From Comamonas testosteroni TK102 (GTDB lineage Bacteria > Pseudomonadota > Gammaproteobacteria > Burkholderiales > Burkholderiaceae_C): 64,000 bases of DNA. The translations under genes and the position numbers were made by a program. Where the stretch lies: positions 5,580,001-5,644,000 of the forward strand of contig NZ_CP006704.1 in assembly GCF_000739375.1 (NCBI RefSeq). Reading direction: 5' to 3'. Every line of letters begins with the position of its first letter. Position 1 is the first letter of the stretch. Below are positions 44,321 to 52,216 of this stretch, piece after piece. The notes beneath the pieces were generated by a model. The model was given only the letters and a program-made list of their open reading frames with translations. It searched no databases and was not told the origin of the DNA.

Positions 44321-45790
44321 TTTGACGTGGACGATGATTTAATGAGTAATTACCCTAGTACAAGGCGGCAAGGCATTCATCTGCAAGCCACTGAAAAGTG
44401 GGGCACGCAGGAGGAGCTGGGGCAACCGAAATGGAGTGCTTGGCGTGACGGGGCGGTCTTGGTGGGCATTCCCGCGCTTACGCTGGTCGACTTGCTCCTG
44501 CGAAGCAGCGGCAGTGCGGCACTCATGGCTGCCGCATGCATGACCTTCCTATGGAAGTACGTTCATAGAGCCTCGGCTGCAGTGCAACGAACGTCTCTTG
44601 CTTTGCTAGGGATCACAGCCTTTCTTGTCCCAGTCATACAACAGCCCGTTGAGGCTCTAGAGAAGGGCCTTCGCATTGGCGCCCTGATTGCCTCATTACT
44701 GATTTCTGTCAGTCTGCTTTCACGCGCATCGTTGCGTGTTCCCCGGATGCGTAAAGTAGTACAGGACATCTTTGCGCTACCTAGACGACAGAGGCCGCTG
44801 GCTATAGGTGTGGCAACTCAGTTCTTGGGAGGCTTTTTGGGGCTAGCAGGACTGACGATGATGATGGAAGTGGCATCAACTCGCGAAGGGATTGCACAGA
44901 GCGACCAACTTGCCGACTTCAATGCTATTTCCCGGGGATATGCAGCACTCAGTCTCTGGAGCCCTATGTACAGCAACATGAGCATTGTGTTGGCGTTGTA
45001 TGGTGGGATGCACTGGATCGATGTGCTTCCTTACGCACTGATGATTGCGCTGGTATTCATCGGGCTGGGAGTCATACAGGAGAAGTTGAAGCTGCGAGAT
45101 GAAGAAGGAACTCCTATCCCTACTTCCTCAGTTTTTCCGCTGCTACGTGATGGATGGCCGATTGTCATAGTCATGCTGTGCTTTGTCGCACTCATGGTTC
45201 TGACAGGCCAGTATCTGAAGGTGGCGATTTCAGTGGTGATTATTGCCGGTTCACCACTGGTCGCTTGGTTGCTGAACATCATGTACCCGGATGAGCAAGC
45301 GCGACCGCTCGTCAATGGATCGCGCAAGCTTGCACAGGATTTGCTCGGTCAGGGACTCATGGCCGGCGAGGTACTACTTTTCATCGCGTCAGGGTGCGCA
45401 GGTGCCGTGCTGTCACAGGCCATTCCTGCATCTTGGAGTGCCTCGATTGCTCAACTCGCGCTAGGGTCGCCCTATCTTGGCAGCCTACTTGTGATTGCTT
45501 CAATAGTGCTTCTCTCGGGAACATCTATTCATCCAATGCTCAGCGCGGTTCTGGTTGCTTCGACACTGACGGCGTCTCAGTTGAATCTACTGCCGTTGGT
45601 GCACTTGTGCGCAGTGTTGGTCGGATGGGGACTGGCCATTATCGTGACGCCCTTTTCAGTCATCAGCATCATGGCGGCTCGGTTCAGTGGCTTGCCAATT
45701 CTGGACATCAGCCTGAAATCAAATTTCGCCTTTGTGCTGTGGTCTGTGGCCGGAGCTACGTTTGTGCTTGGGTTGGCAAACACGCTATGA
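44297..45790 (+). CDS. Multi-pass membrane transporter of unknown family
   Basis: 497 aa with about 11-13 hydrophobic helices after a hydrophilic N-terminal segment of about 45 residues. Segments such as LLVIASIVLLSGTSIHPMLSAVLVAS and GFLGLAGLTMMMEVAST (quoted in part) resemble hairpin-containing carriers of the ion transporter superfamily, but I do not recognise a specific family. The start is uncertain: the ATG at 44297 lacks a ribosome-binding site and overlaps the opposite promoter, and ATG at 44342 is an alternative. It precedes the racemase gene by 10 nt. It may import the acid bound by the two TctC proteins. Confidence 0.7.
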   Translation: MSQKQKHQFDVDDDLMSNYPSTRRQGIHLQATEKWGTQEELGQPKWSAWRDGAVLVGIPALTLVDLLLRSSGSAALMAAACMTFLWKYVHRASAAVQRTSLALLGITAFLVPVIQQPVEALEKGLRIGALIASLLISVSLLSRASLRVPRMRKVVQDIFALPRRQRPLAIGVATQFLGGFLGLAGLTMMMEVASTREGIAQSDQLADFNAISRGYAALSLWSPMYSNMSIVLALYGGMHWIDVLPYALMIALVFIGLGVIQEKLKLRDEEGTPIPTSSVFPLLRDGWPIVIVMLCFVALMVLTGQYLKVAISVVIIAGSPLVAWLLNIMYPDEQARPLVNGSRKLAQDLLGQGLMAGEVLLFIASGCAGAVLSQAIPASWSASIAQLALGSPYLGSLLVIASIVLLSGTSIHPMLSAVLVASTLTASQLNLLPLVHLCAVLVGWGLAIIVTPFSVISIMAARFSGLPILDISLKSNFAFVLWSVAGATFVLGLANTL

Positions 45791-45800
45791 GAGAGTACAC

Positions 45801-46910
45801 ATGAGTCTGAACAAAACCATTTCATCGGGTCCTCTGCAAGGAGTGAAGGTTATCGAGTTTGCAGGCATGGGGCCTGGTCCATTTGCTTGCATGCTGCTGT
45901 CAGATATGGGGGCGGAGGTCGTTCGTATTGATAGGCCAGGAGCGCGGGCGGCCAATCCCTCGGATATCGTTGGCAGAGGCCGGAAGACGCTTCTGCTGGA
46001 CTTGAAACTTGAATCAGCAAGAACTCAGGTCCTGGAGTTGTTAACGCGCGCTGACGCCCTTGTAGAAGGCTTTCGTCCACGAGTGATGGAGCGTCTGGGG
46101 TTGGGGCCCGAAGTGGTTGCCCAACGAAACCCACGCCTTGTCTATGGACGCATGACCGGGTGGGGTCAGACAGGGCCCTTGGCGCAAGCAGCAGCTCATG
46201 ACATTAACTACATCGCTTTGTCAGGTGCGCTTGCGGCCATTGGGGAGAAAAGCCGCCAACCTGTTCCTCCTCTTAACCTGGTAGGCGACTACGGTGGCGG
46301 TAGCCTTTATCTTGTAATGGGGATCTTGGCGGCCTTGCTTGAGGCACGGAGGTCGGGCCTTGGACAGGTGGTTGATGCCGCAATTTGCGATGGCGTTGTT
46401 TCACTCATGAGCAACAACCAGGGCCACACCTTGCGCGGCATCTATCAGGAGGAACGGGGAAGCAACATGCTTGATGGCGGCGCTCCATACTATTCAGTCT
46501 ATGTCACTTCGGATGGTCATTCCGTGTCATTGGGGGCGATAGAGTCCAAGTTCTTTACGCTGATGTGCGAAAAGTTGGAGTTGCCTCAGTCCCTGTGGAA
46601 TGCGCAAAACGATCGAGCCCGCTGGCCGCAGTTGAAAGAGGCGATTGCAGGCAGCATTGCCATGCGTTCGCGCAAGGAGTGGTCTCGGTTGCTGGAGGGG
46701 ACTGATGTCTGCTTTGCTCCAGTACTTACGCTGCAGGAGGCAAAAGATCATCCCCATATCCAGGCCCGAAAATCCTTTATTGATGTGGATGGTGTCACGC
46801 ATACAGCCCCCGCTCCCCGTTTTAGCAGAACGCCCGCATCGATTAATGTTGGCGCAGGAGGCGAGACATCGGTTGATGAACTGCTTGTTCTCTGGACTTC
46901 GAATGTTTAA
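45801..46910 (+). CDS. Alpha-methylacyl-CoA racemase-like CaiB family protein
   Basis: 369 aa. Family III CoA-transferase fold. The racemase catalytic residues are all present: H133 (AAAHDINYIALSGAL), D163 (NLVGDYGGG) and E248 (VSLGAIESKFF), as in bacterial AMACR/MCR. GMGPGPFACMLLSDMGAEVVRID is the N-terminal signature (quoted in part). It inverts the 2-methyl centre of branched acyl-CoA thioesters so that an S-specific acyl-CoA dehydrogenase can act. This implies a substrate or intermediate with an alpha-methyl branch. Ten bases after the permease gene. Confidence 0.85.
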   Translation: MSLNKTISSGPLQGVKVIEFAGMGPGPFACMLLSDMGAEVVRIDRPGARAANPSDIVGRGRKTLLLDLKLESARTQVLELLTRADALVEGFRPRVMERLGLGPEVVAQRNPRLVYGRMTGWGQTGPLAQAAAHDINYIALSGALAAIGEKSRQPVPPLNLVGDYGGGSLYLVMGILAALLEARRSGLGQVVDAAICDGVVSLMSNNQGHTLRGIYQEERGSNMLDGGAPYYSVYVTSDGHSVSLGAIESKFFTLMCEKLELPQSLWNAQNDRARWPQLKEAIAGSIAMRSRKEWSRLLEGTDVCFAPVLTLQEAKDHPHIQARKSFIDVDGVTHTAPAPRFSRTPASINVGAGGETSVDELLVLWTSNV

Positions 46911-46926
46911 GGAGCCGCTAATTGGT

Positions 46927-47003
46927 GTACGTTAACGTACTGACGGCGATGTTAACGCCGGGGGCTGAGGTCTAGTTCGCAGTTGGTTCTATCATTGAGC
47001 CAA
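46927..47003. promoter_or_regulatory. Palindrome and FadR-like site upstream of the GntR gene
   Basis: A perfect 14-bp palindrome GTACGTTAACGTAC lies at 46927-46940, with a second GTTAAC at 46951-46956 inside a small GGCG/CGCC stem. Closer to the gene, TGGTTCTATCA (46984-46994) matches the TGGT-N3-ACCA core with one mismatch and sits in a larger imperfect repeat TTGGTTC (46983-46989) / GAGCCAA (46997-47003). The latter is a candidate autoregulatory site. Confidence 0.45.
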
Positions 47004-47022
47004 TTTCAACAGAAGAACAAGT

Positions 47023-47814
47023 ATGGTGACCATCAAACAAACGGAAGAGTTCGAGTCTCAAGCTCGTCCACTCAATTTTCAGCCAATTCGTTCGACGAGA
47101 GCATTCGAAGAGATTGCTGCCCAGATTCGTACTGAGCTTGCTGAAGGTCGCTTAAGGGTTGGCAATCGACTCCCATCGGAACGCGCACTGTCCGAGCAGT
47201 TTGGGGTTTCACGCAACACATTGCGCGAAGCGCTTCGCTCCCTTGAGCATGCTGGTTTGGTGCGATTGCAAAAAGGTGCTACCGGCGGAGCATTCATTAC
47301 CGAAGTCAATGGGGACACGATCACAACGAGCATGCTAGACATGTTCCACGTCGGGGCAATTTCTCCCGAAAAGTTGACAGAGGCTCGGATCTGGCTTGAA
47401 TCCGTAATCGTCCGAGAGGCTTGCCAGAAGGCTCGACCTGAAGATCTGCAACTGCTACGAGACAACATACTGCAAGTTGGAAAGGCGAAGTCCGATGGCG
47501 ACTTTCAGCGCCGAGTTGAGACCCATCTGGAGTTTCATCGCATTCTTGCGCGCATGACTGGTAACCCCATCATGGTGATCATGATGGATGGTCTGTTGGC
47601 AGTACTGAGACACTTCGTTTTTTCGATTGGGAACTATGAAAATGCCTTTGTAATTCCATCGCGCCAGCGTTTTATGAAATGTATGGAGGCCCGCGATGTG
47701 GAAGGAGCTGTCGCAGAGATGGAGTCGAGCTTGAAGAGGCTTCAGAAAAGCTATCTTTCCCTAGCTGCCAAGCAGAATCTAGATGTAACTGCAGCACCAA
47801 CGTCGCAGAGCTAA
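47023..47814 (+). CDS. GntR-family (FadR subfamily, FCD domain) regulator
   Basis: 263 aa. Winged helix at about 24-95: RSTRAFEEIAAQIRTELAEGRLRVGNRLPSERALSEQFGVSRNTLREALRSLEHAG (quoted only to locate it in parts), followed by an FCD ligand-binding domain with ARIWLESVIVREAC and the His-bearing RVETHLEFHRILARM. These domains bind acyl-CoA or carboxylate effectors, often with a metal. It lies between the two halves of the catabolic cluster, and its predicted FadR-like sites occur upstream of both, so it is probably the local repressor. Confidence 0.9.
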   Translation: MVTIKQTEEFESQARPLNFQPIRSTRAFEEIAAQIRTELAEGRLRVGNRLPSERALSEQFGVSRNTLREALRSLEHAGLVRLQKGATGGAFITEVNGDTITTSMLDMFHVGAISPEKLTEARIWLESVIVREACQKARPEDLQLLRDNILQVGKAKSDGDFQRRVETHLEFHRILARMTGNPIMVIMMDGLLAVLRHFVFSIGNYENAFVIPSRQRFMKCMEARDVEGAVAEMESSLKRLQKSYLSLAAKQNLDVTAAPTSQS

Positions 47815-48243
47815 GCCTAGCTCGTCGTGGTGAGACTTGTTAAGGGTGTTCGTTACCTGACCAAACGCATCCATGGCAGTTGCCTAGTCGTACACCCGCG
47901 TATTCCGACTGAATTGACCACCTGTGCCGGTTACGCCTTGACCAAGCTGCTGGTATCGGCTGCGTGTGGCTAGAAGCAGCCCTTGGCCGCTTCTTCGCCT
48001 GCGACCGCTACATGCTGGGCACGGTCGTTCGCCATTCTAAAGCGAATGTCAACGGCTGCCGGAACCGCTCATTGACCTTTCTCTTGCGAAGCGATTCCCC
48101 TCGTCACCGACAACTCTCAATCGGAATCTGTAGCCAGCTTGGTCGGCTCCAGTGGGAATGACCTTGGTCTTCGTGCAAAACTCCCTCACCAATCGTCCTA
48201 CCTCATAACGCCACGCGCCAGTCCGACTGACGGGGAGTTTTCC
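47815..48243. other. Non-coding junction between catabolic cluster and nuclease/helicase module
   Basis: 429 nt without a recognisable gene on either strand. A 9-bp inverted repeat AAAACTCCC (48177-48185) / GGGAGTTTT (48233-48241), loop 47 nt, lies just beyond the helicase stop codon and may act in termination. Short frames such as that at 47964-48161 show no similarity I know. The composition suggests degraded insertion debris. Confidence 0.5.
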
Positions 48244-50004
48244 TTAGAGCTTGTGCCCCTTGAGCAGGGGGCATTGCGGCCAAAGCGGATCGAGGATGAG
48301 CGTGTGAACTTTTGCTCGCGTGATGCCGACTCGAAGCACACGTCGGCTTTTGGGATACGGAGCAGTGTCACCTCGCCAAACGAAAGATGATTCAACGGCG
48401 GGGCCGGTCCGGCGAGCTTCGCGGACGAGGATGACTCCATCGAACTGCTTGCCCTTGGCCTTGTGGAAATTCATGACTTGTAAGCCCATCGGCGGCTCCA
48501 CGCCGTCGAGGATTTGCTCCTGTGCGAGAGCCAAGTCGAGGGCGGTGCGGGCATTGGTGTAGGCGCCATCTCGAAGCCATTCATCAGAGAGGGCAGCCGA
48601 GATGCGATGTCCCCGACGGAATGCCACCAAGAAGTCTAACTGCGCAGCGACCCGCGTGAGTTCGTCTTGATTGGTCGCCCGCAGCTCATGTTTGACCGTG
48701 AGCCAGTCCTCGGCGGGATCGCCGCTGAAATCGTTGACTGCCAAGCCTGAGATTAGGCCGCGCAGCGCGTTGGCGATGTTGATGTTCAAGACCTTGCCAC
48801 CCTTGATTTTGTTGGCCTGCTCCAAGAGTTTGGCGACTTCCTTCCTGCCCTGTCCCGTCGCGCGTCTCGCTGCGGCGATCATTTCCATGCTGGTGACGAC
48901 ATCGGCCTCCAATTTGGCGAGGTCCTTGGGTTCCAGCAGAAAGGCCGCGAAACGGGCTGACAGCAGCGCTTCGGCCTCGTCGAACAGCAGCTTGTGCCGA
49001 ACCGGCTTCCCGACATTGGCCCCCAACGCGTTGAGGGCGTTGGACATCTTCAACGCACTGCGGTTGTTGGTGACTAGTATCGCGATCGTCTCCACCGTCT
49101 TGTCGCTCTGAGCCCGAATTGATTTCAAGAGCTCTCCGAGGGCTCGGCGCAGCAGATGATTCCAGTTCGGCGGTGGCTTCTCGGGGCGGTAGGCAAGGGC
49201 GGAAACGCCCTTGTAAGGCGCGCCGCGTGGCTTGGCCGTCAGGATGTCATTGCCGAACGCCAAGATTTCGGAGTCCGAGCTGCGGTGGTTCTGCGTCCCA
49301 AGGTCGATCTCGTGCGGCTTCAATGCCTCCCGGATGGCGATCACGCGCTCCGGGCCGACGCCTGGCAGGTAGTCGAAGATTTGCTGCTCGAGGTCTGCCA
49401 GGCACAGCACCTGCGTGTGTGGCGCGAGCATCTGGATGCACTGCCACGCGTATGGGCCGGTGTCCTGGGCCTCGTCCACGATGATGATGGGATGCCGATG
49501 GGCGATCGACGCCAAAAGATGCGAGCTGCGAGCCAACAGAGCTGTCGCATTGGCCGCGAACAGATCGAACGCGATCCGCCCCTCTTCGCGAAACAGCCGC
49601 TCACGCTCGACGAGCCACTCGTCCCAGCCATCGTCTTCGTCGCCGAGGCCGCCCGACAGGGCCTTCTCGTCGTGTGGCAGCAAGATCGAGAGCCTATGCG
49701 GTGCCCCAAGCAGGTAGGCATGGGGTTTGAGGATGTCCCAGAAGAACGAATGGAACGTCTGGATGGAGAGCTGCTCCTGTTCGGCTTTGGTGGACTCAAG
49801 CTTGGCGGCATCCAAGATGCGCGCCACTGCCGCCCGCGAGAAGCTCAGGAACAGGGCAGACTGACCCGGAAGCATGCCGTCGCGAATCCGCTTGACCGCC
49901 TTGCGCAGCGCGAGCGTCGTCTTGCCGCTGCCGGGACCGCCGATGACCAAGGCATGGCCTTCGCAAGCTATGACGCTTTCACGCAGTTTGCACGGCTCGT
50001 TCAT
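48244..50004 (-). CDS. UvrD/PcrA-like superfamily 1 helicase, GajB-like
   Basis: 586 aa. Superfamily 1A helicase motifs: Walker A GGPGSGKTT (22-30), motif Ia/b LFLSFSRAAVARIL, IQTFHSFFWDIL (about 81-92), DEAQD box IIIVDEAQD (173-181), CLADLEQQIFDYLPG (201-215), motif V MNFHKAKGKQFDGVIL and motif VI RRVLRVGITRAKVHTLIL (quoted in part). It is longer than the core GajB described for Gabija, which is nearer 500 aa. The ATG (complement 50002-50004) overlaps the stop of the OLD gene by four bases. The frame is open further upstream, but that part lies inside the partner gene. Partner of the OLD nuclease; probable anti-phage defence. Confidence 0.85.
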   Translation of the reverse strand: MNEPCKLRESVIACEGHALVIGGPGSGKTTLALRKAVKRIRDGMLPGQSALFLSFSRAAVARILDAAKLESTKAEQEQLSIQTFHSFFWDILKPHAYLLGAPHRLSILLPHDEKALSGGLGDEDDGWDEWLVERERLFREEGRIAFDLFAANATALLARSSHLLASIAHRHPIIIVDEAQDTGPYAWQCIQMLAPHTQVLCLADLEQQIFDYLPGVGPERVIAIREALKPHEIDLGTQNHRSSDSEILAFGNDILTAKPRGAPYKGVSALAYRPEKPPPNWNHLLRRALGELLKSIRAQSDKTVETIAILVTNNRSALKMSNALNALGANVGKPVRHKLLFDEAEALLSARFAAFLLEPKDLAKLEADVVTSMEMIAAARRATGQGRKEVAKLLEQANKIKGGKVLNINIANALRGLISGLAVNDFSGDPAEDWLTVKHELRATNQDELTRVAAQLDFLVAFRRGHRISAALSDEWLRDGAYTNARTALDLALAQEQILDGVEPPMGLQVMNFHKAKGKQFDGVILVREARRTGPAVESSFVWRGDTAPYPKSRRVLRVGITRAKVHTLILDPLWPQCPLLKGHKL

Positions 50005-51821
50005 GGAGCGGCAGCAGCGGCGGCTGGTTCGGGTGGTGCTCCATCGCCGTCGTCGATCGGTGGTGGAGGTGGGAACAGTGCGAACACTGACGCCAGAAAC
50101 TTCGTCACCGTGACCGGCAGCTCGTGGAGCTCGCACTCCTCGAACAGGCGCGCCGACCAGCCGGCGCCCTTGTTGCCGCCGAGGGCTTCTTTGGCGATGG
50201 CCTTGACCGCGTCGTCGTTCGGGCGCGCATCGGGGATGGCGACGTTGCCGTTCTCATCATTGGCTTTTAAGCCCGACAGGAAGGACCACAGCCGATCCAC
50301 GGGCACCTCCGCCACGACGAGGTCTTCGAAGCCCTTGTAGGCGTGCTCGACATTGATTTCGAAGTTGTCCGCCAGAGCCTGCGCCTGCTCGGTCTTGCGC
50401 TTCTTTTTGTAGTCAAGGTCGTAGAAAGCGAAGGTACGTAGCTCTAGCGTCTTGAAGAACTTTCCGAACTTTGGCATGTTCGACTCGCCATCAGCGTCGA
50501 AGAAGGCCACACCCGCGATGTCCAGCGGCTGCAAGTTGGAATCGCTCTCTTCCATGCGCCGAGCAACGACGGGCATCGCATGCAACTCGGTAACGCCTTC
50601 GACGACGATGACTGCTCGTCCCAGCATGCATTCAGACAGGCCAGAGCGAGAGAAGCGCTTGTAGTCGTTGTCTTTGAGGCCGGTGGCGTCGGAGACCTTT
50701 CGCGCCGTGACCACGCCGGCATTGCGAGCCAGCAGCAGTGTCTTGGATGGCTCGAACTTCTCGATCACGAATGGCGAGTGGGAAGTCACAAAGGCCTGCG
50801 TCGTCTTGGTCAGCAGGTATTGGGCGATGCGTCGCTGGGTGTGCGGCGGCACCGCGATCTCGGGCTCCTCCATGGCGAAGATGACCGTGTCGGGCTTGAG
50901 GTCGGCGATGAAGGAGAGCAGCGCGAGCACCAGCGTGTTGATGGTGCCCGTACCGGCGTGGGGGAATGGGACGTGTCCTTGGTCCACCGACAGCGCCAAG
51001 AAGAACGTCATCGTCTTGCGCAGATGCTCACGCGTGAGCTCCGAGACATGCAGCTTGGTGGCGTTGCCGGGCGACTCCAATGCGATGTAGCGGGCCAACC
51101 GCCTCTCCACGGATCGCAGAACCGGCGCGATCTCGGCCGCGTCGGTTTCTATGTCGAGGCCACGCAGGCGCTCGATGGTCTTCTCCCACAGGCTGGTGCG
51201 CACGCCCTTGGTCCGCAGGATGATGTCGAGAAGTGACCCTCGCTCCAAGCTCAGCGCCCGCGAGCCAGTCCGAAGCGCCCTCAGGTAGAGGAAACCAAAC
51301 AGCCGCTTGATCGGCCTTGGAAGCTTGGTCAGCTCTCCGGGGGGAGCGTCGGGACTATGGGAGAAGTAGGTGCGTGCCTCGAACTCGTCTTCCTCGGGGT
51401 TATATTGGCCGATGGTCTCGATCCGAAGGCAGGGGACGGCATGGGGCGGATTGGCGGCGTCGGCCTCTCCCGGCCCGAGCAGTCTTTGTTCGGGTACATG
51501 CCAAAACTCGATGTTGCCGCCGCACTTGGCTCCGATTTCGGCACCGGGCTCAATGAGGACCGCCTCGATCCGAAGCGGAGTCGGCACCCGCTCCGCGCCT
51601 TCTGCTGCGGCAGGTGCCAGGTATTCGGCGTTGTAGAAGTCGAACTCATCGACCGGAGGGAAGCGGTTGAGTCGGTCGGGGCCCAAGACCAGGTCGAGGG
51701 CTTCGCAGAGCGTGCTCTTGCCGACATTGTTGGAGCCCACCATCAGGGTGTGTCCGTCGAACAGGAGCTCAGCCGACTTGATGCCGCGAAAGTTCGAGAT
51801 AGTCAGCCGCACAACCTTCAT
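50001..51821 (-). CDS. OLD-family ATP-dependent nuclease (ABC ATPase + TOPRIM), GajA-like
   Basis: 606 aa. N-terminal SMC/RecF-like ATPase: FRGIKSAELLFDG, Walker A GSNNVGKST (29-37), Walker B VIFAMEEPEIAVPP with catalytic Glu319, and the switch His in FVTSHSPF (348). The C-terminal TOPRIM nuclease domain has AVIVVEGVTELHAMPVVA (Glu409), FFDADGES (442/444) and FYDLDYK (468/470). It ends in a Pro/Ala-rich tail. The pairing with a UvrD helicase is the class 2 OLD arrangement that includes Gabija. Visibly GC-rich and on the opposite strand to the flanking catabolic genes, suggesting separate arrival. GGGAGAAG precedes the ATG. Confidence 0.87.
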   Translation of the reverse strand: MKVVRLTISNFRGIKSAELLFDGHTLMVGSNNVGKSTLCEALDLVLGPDRLNRFPPVDEFDFYNAEYLAPAAAEGAERVPTPLRIEAVLIEPGAEIGAKCGGNIEFWHVPEQRLLGPGEADAANPPHAVPCLRIETIGQYNPEEDEFEARTYFSHSPDAPPGELTKLPRPIKRLFGFLYLRALRTGSRALSLERGSLLDIILRTKGVRTSLWEKTIERLRGLDIETDAAEIAPVLRSVERRLARYIALESPGNATKLHVSELTREHLRKTMTFFLALSVDQGHVPFPHAGTGTINTLVLALLSFIADLKPDTVIFAMEEPEIAVPPHTQRRIAQYLLTKTTQAFVTSHSPFVIEKFEPSKTLLLARNAGVVTARKVSDATGLKDNDYKRFSRSGLSECMLGRAVIVVEGVTELHAMPVVARRMEESDSNLQPLDIAGVAFFDADGESNMPKFGKFFKTLELRTFAFYDLDYKKKRKTEQAQALADNFEINVEHAYKGFEDLVVAEVPVDRLWSFLSGLKANDENGNVAIPDARPNDDAVKAIAKEALGGNKGAGWSARLFEECELHELPVTVTKFLASVFALFPPPPPIDDGDGAPPEPAAAAAAP

Positions 51822-52164
51822 GTCTTCTCCCGTATTGGCGTAAGCCTTAGTTTGGTGGTGTGGTGGTCATCATAAAGAGGCGCGCATGGCCCGTCTGCTC
51901 AAGTCAGCCTGGAACGGCCGCCTTGTGGCTGTCAGCGTCAGTTGATCTCGCAGCAACGACTGACAGCAATCGCGGCAAAGTAAGCGTAGGAAAATGGCCC
52001 GCGAACAGCTGCAAAGGTGGCCAGGACAAGCAGACGGGTCATCTCGTATCGGAATGATGGCCAATTAACGCCTACGCCCGCATTCCGCCGTCGATGTAGC
52101 ACTCTGCAAGAAATCAGGTCACAACGAGTGACCTAGGGCATTCCCTGATCCCTAGCAAACACAC
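51822..52164. other. Spacer with relic of a short-chain dehydrogenase C-terminus
   Basis: 343 nt between the OLD gene and arm 2 of the catabolic cluster. On the minus strand, complement 52072-52113 reads FLAECYIDGGMRA followed by TAG, the typical C-terminal end of SDR enzymes. The preceding part of such a gene is absent, so this is a truncated relic. No strong promoter for the OLD gene was identified in the remainder. Confidence 0.45.
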
Positions 52165-52206
52165 TTGCTTGGCTTCTTTTTTTAAAAATATAATGGTTGA
52201 ACCATT
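52165..52206 (+). promoter_or_regulatory. Promoter with overlapping FadR-like operator for arm 2
   Basis: TTGCTT (52165-52170), 18-base spacer, perfect -10 TATAAT (52189-52194). The palindrome AATGGTTGAACCATT (52192-52206) overlaps the -10 box and the start site, as expected for repression. GGAG (52207-52210) follows, six bases before the ATG of the CoA-transferase gene. The same site with one change occurs at 44276-44290. Confidence 0.78.
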
Positions 52207-52216
52207 GGAGATATAA

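Noticed and set aside
47880..48161. Short plus-strand frames as a possible gene between GntR and the helicase
   Set aside because: No similarity, poor codon pattern, and no ribosome-binding site; more likely debris.
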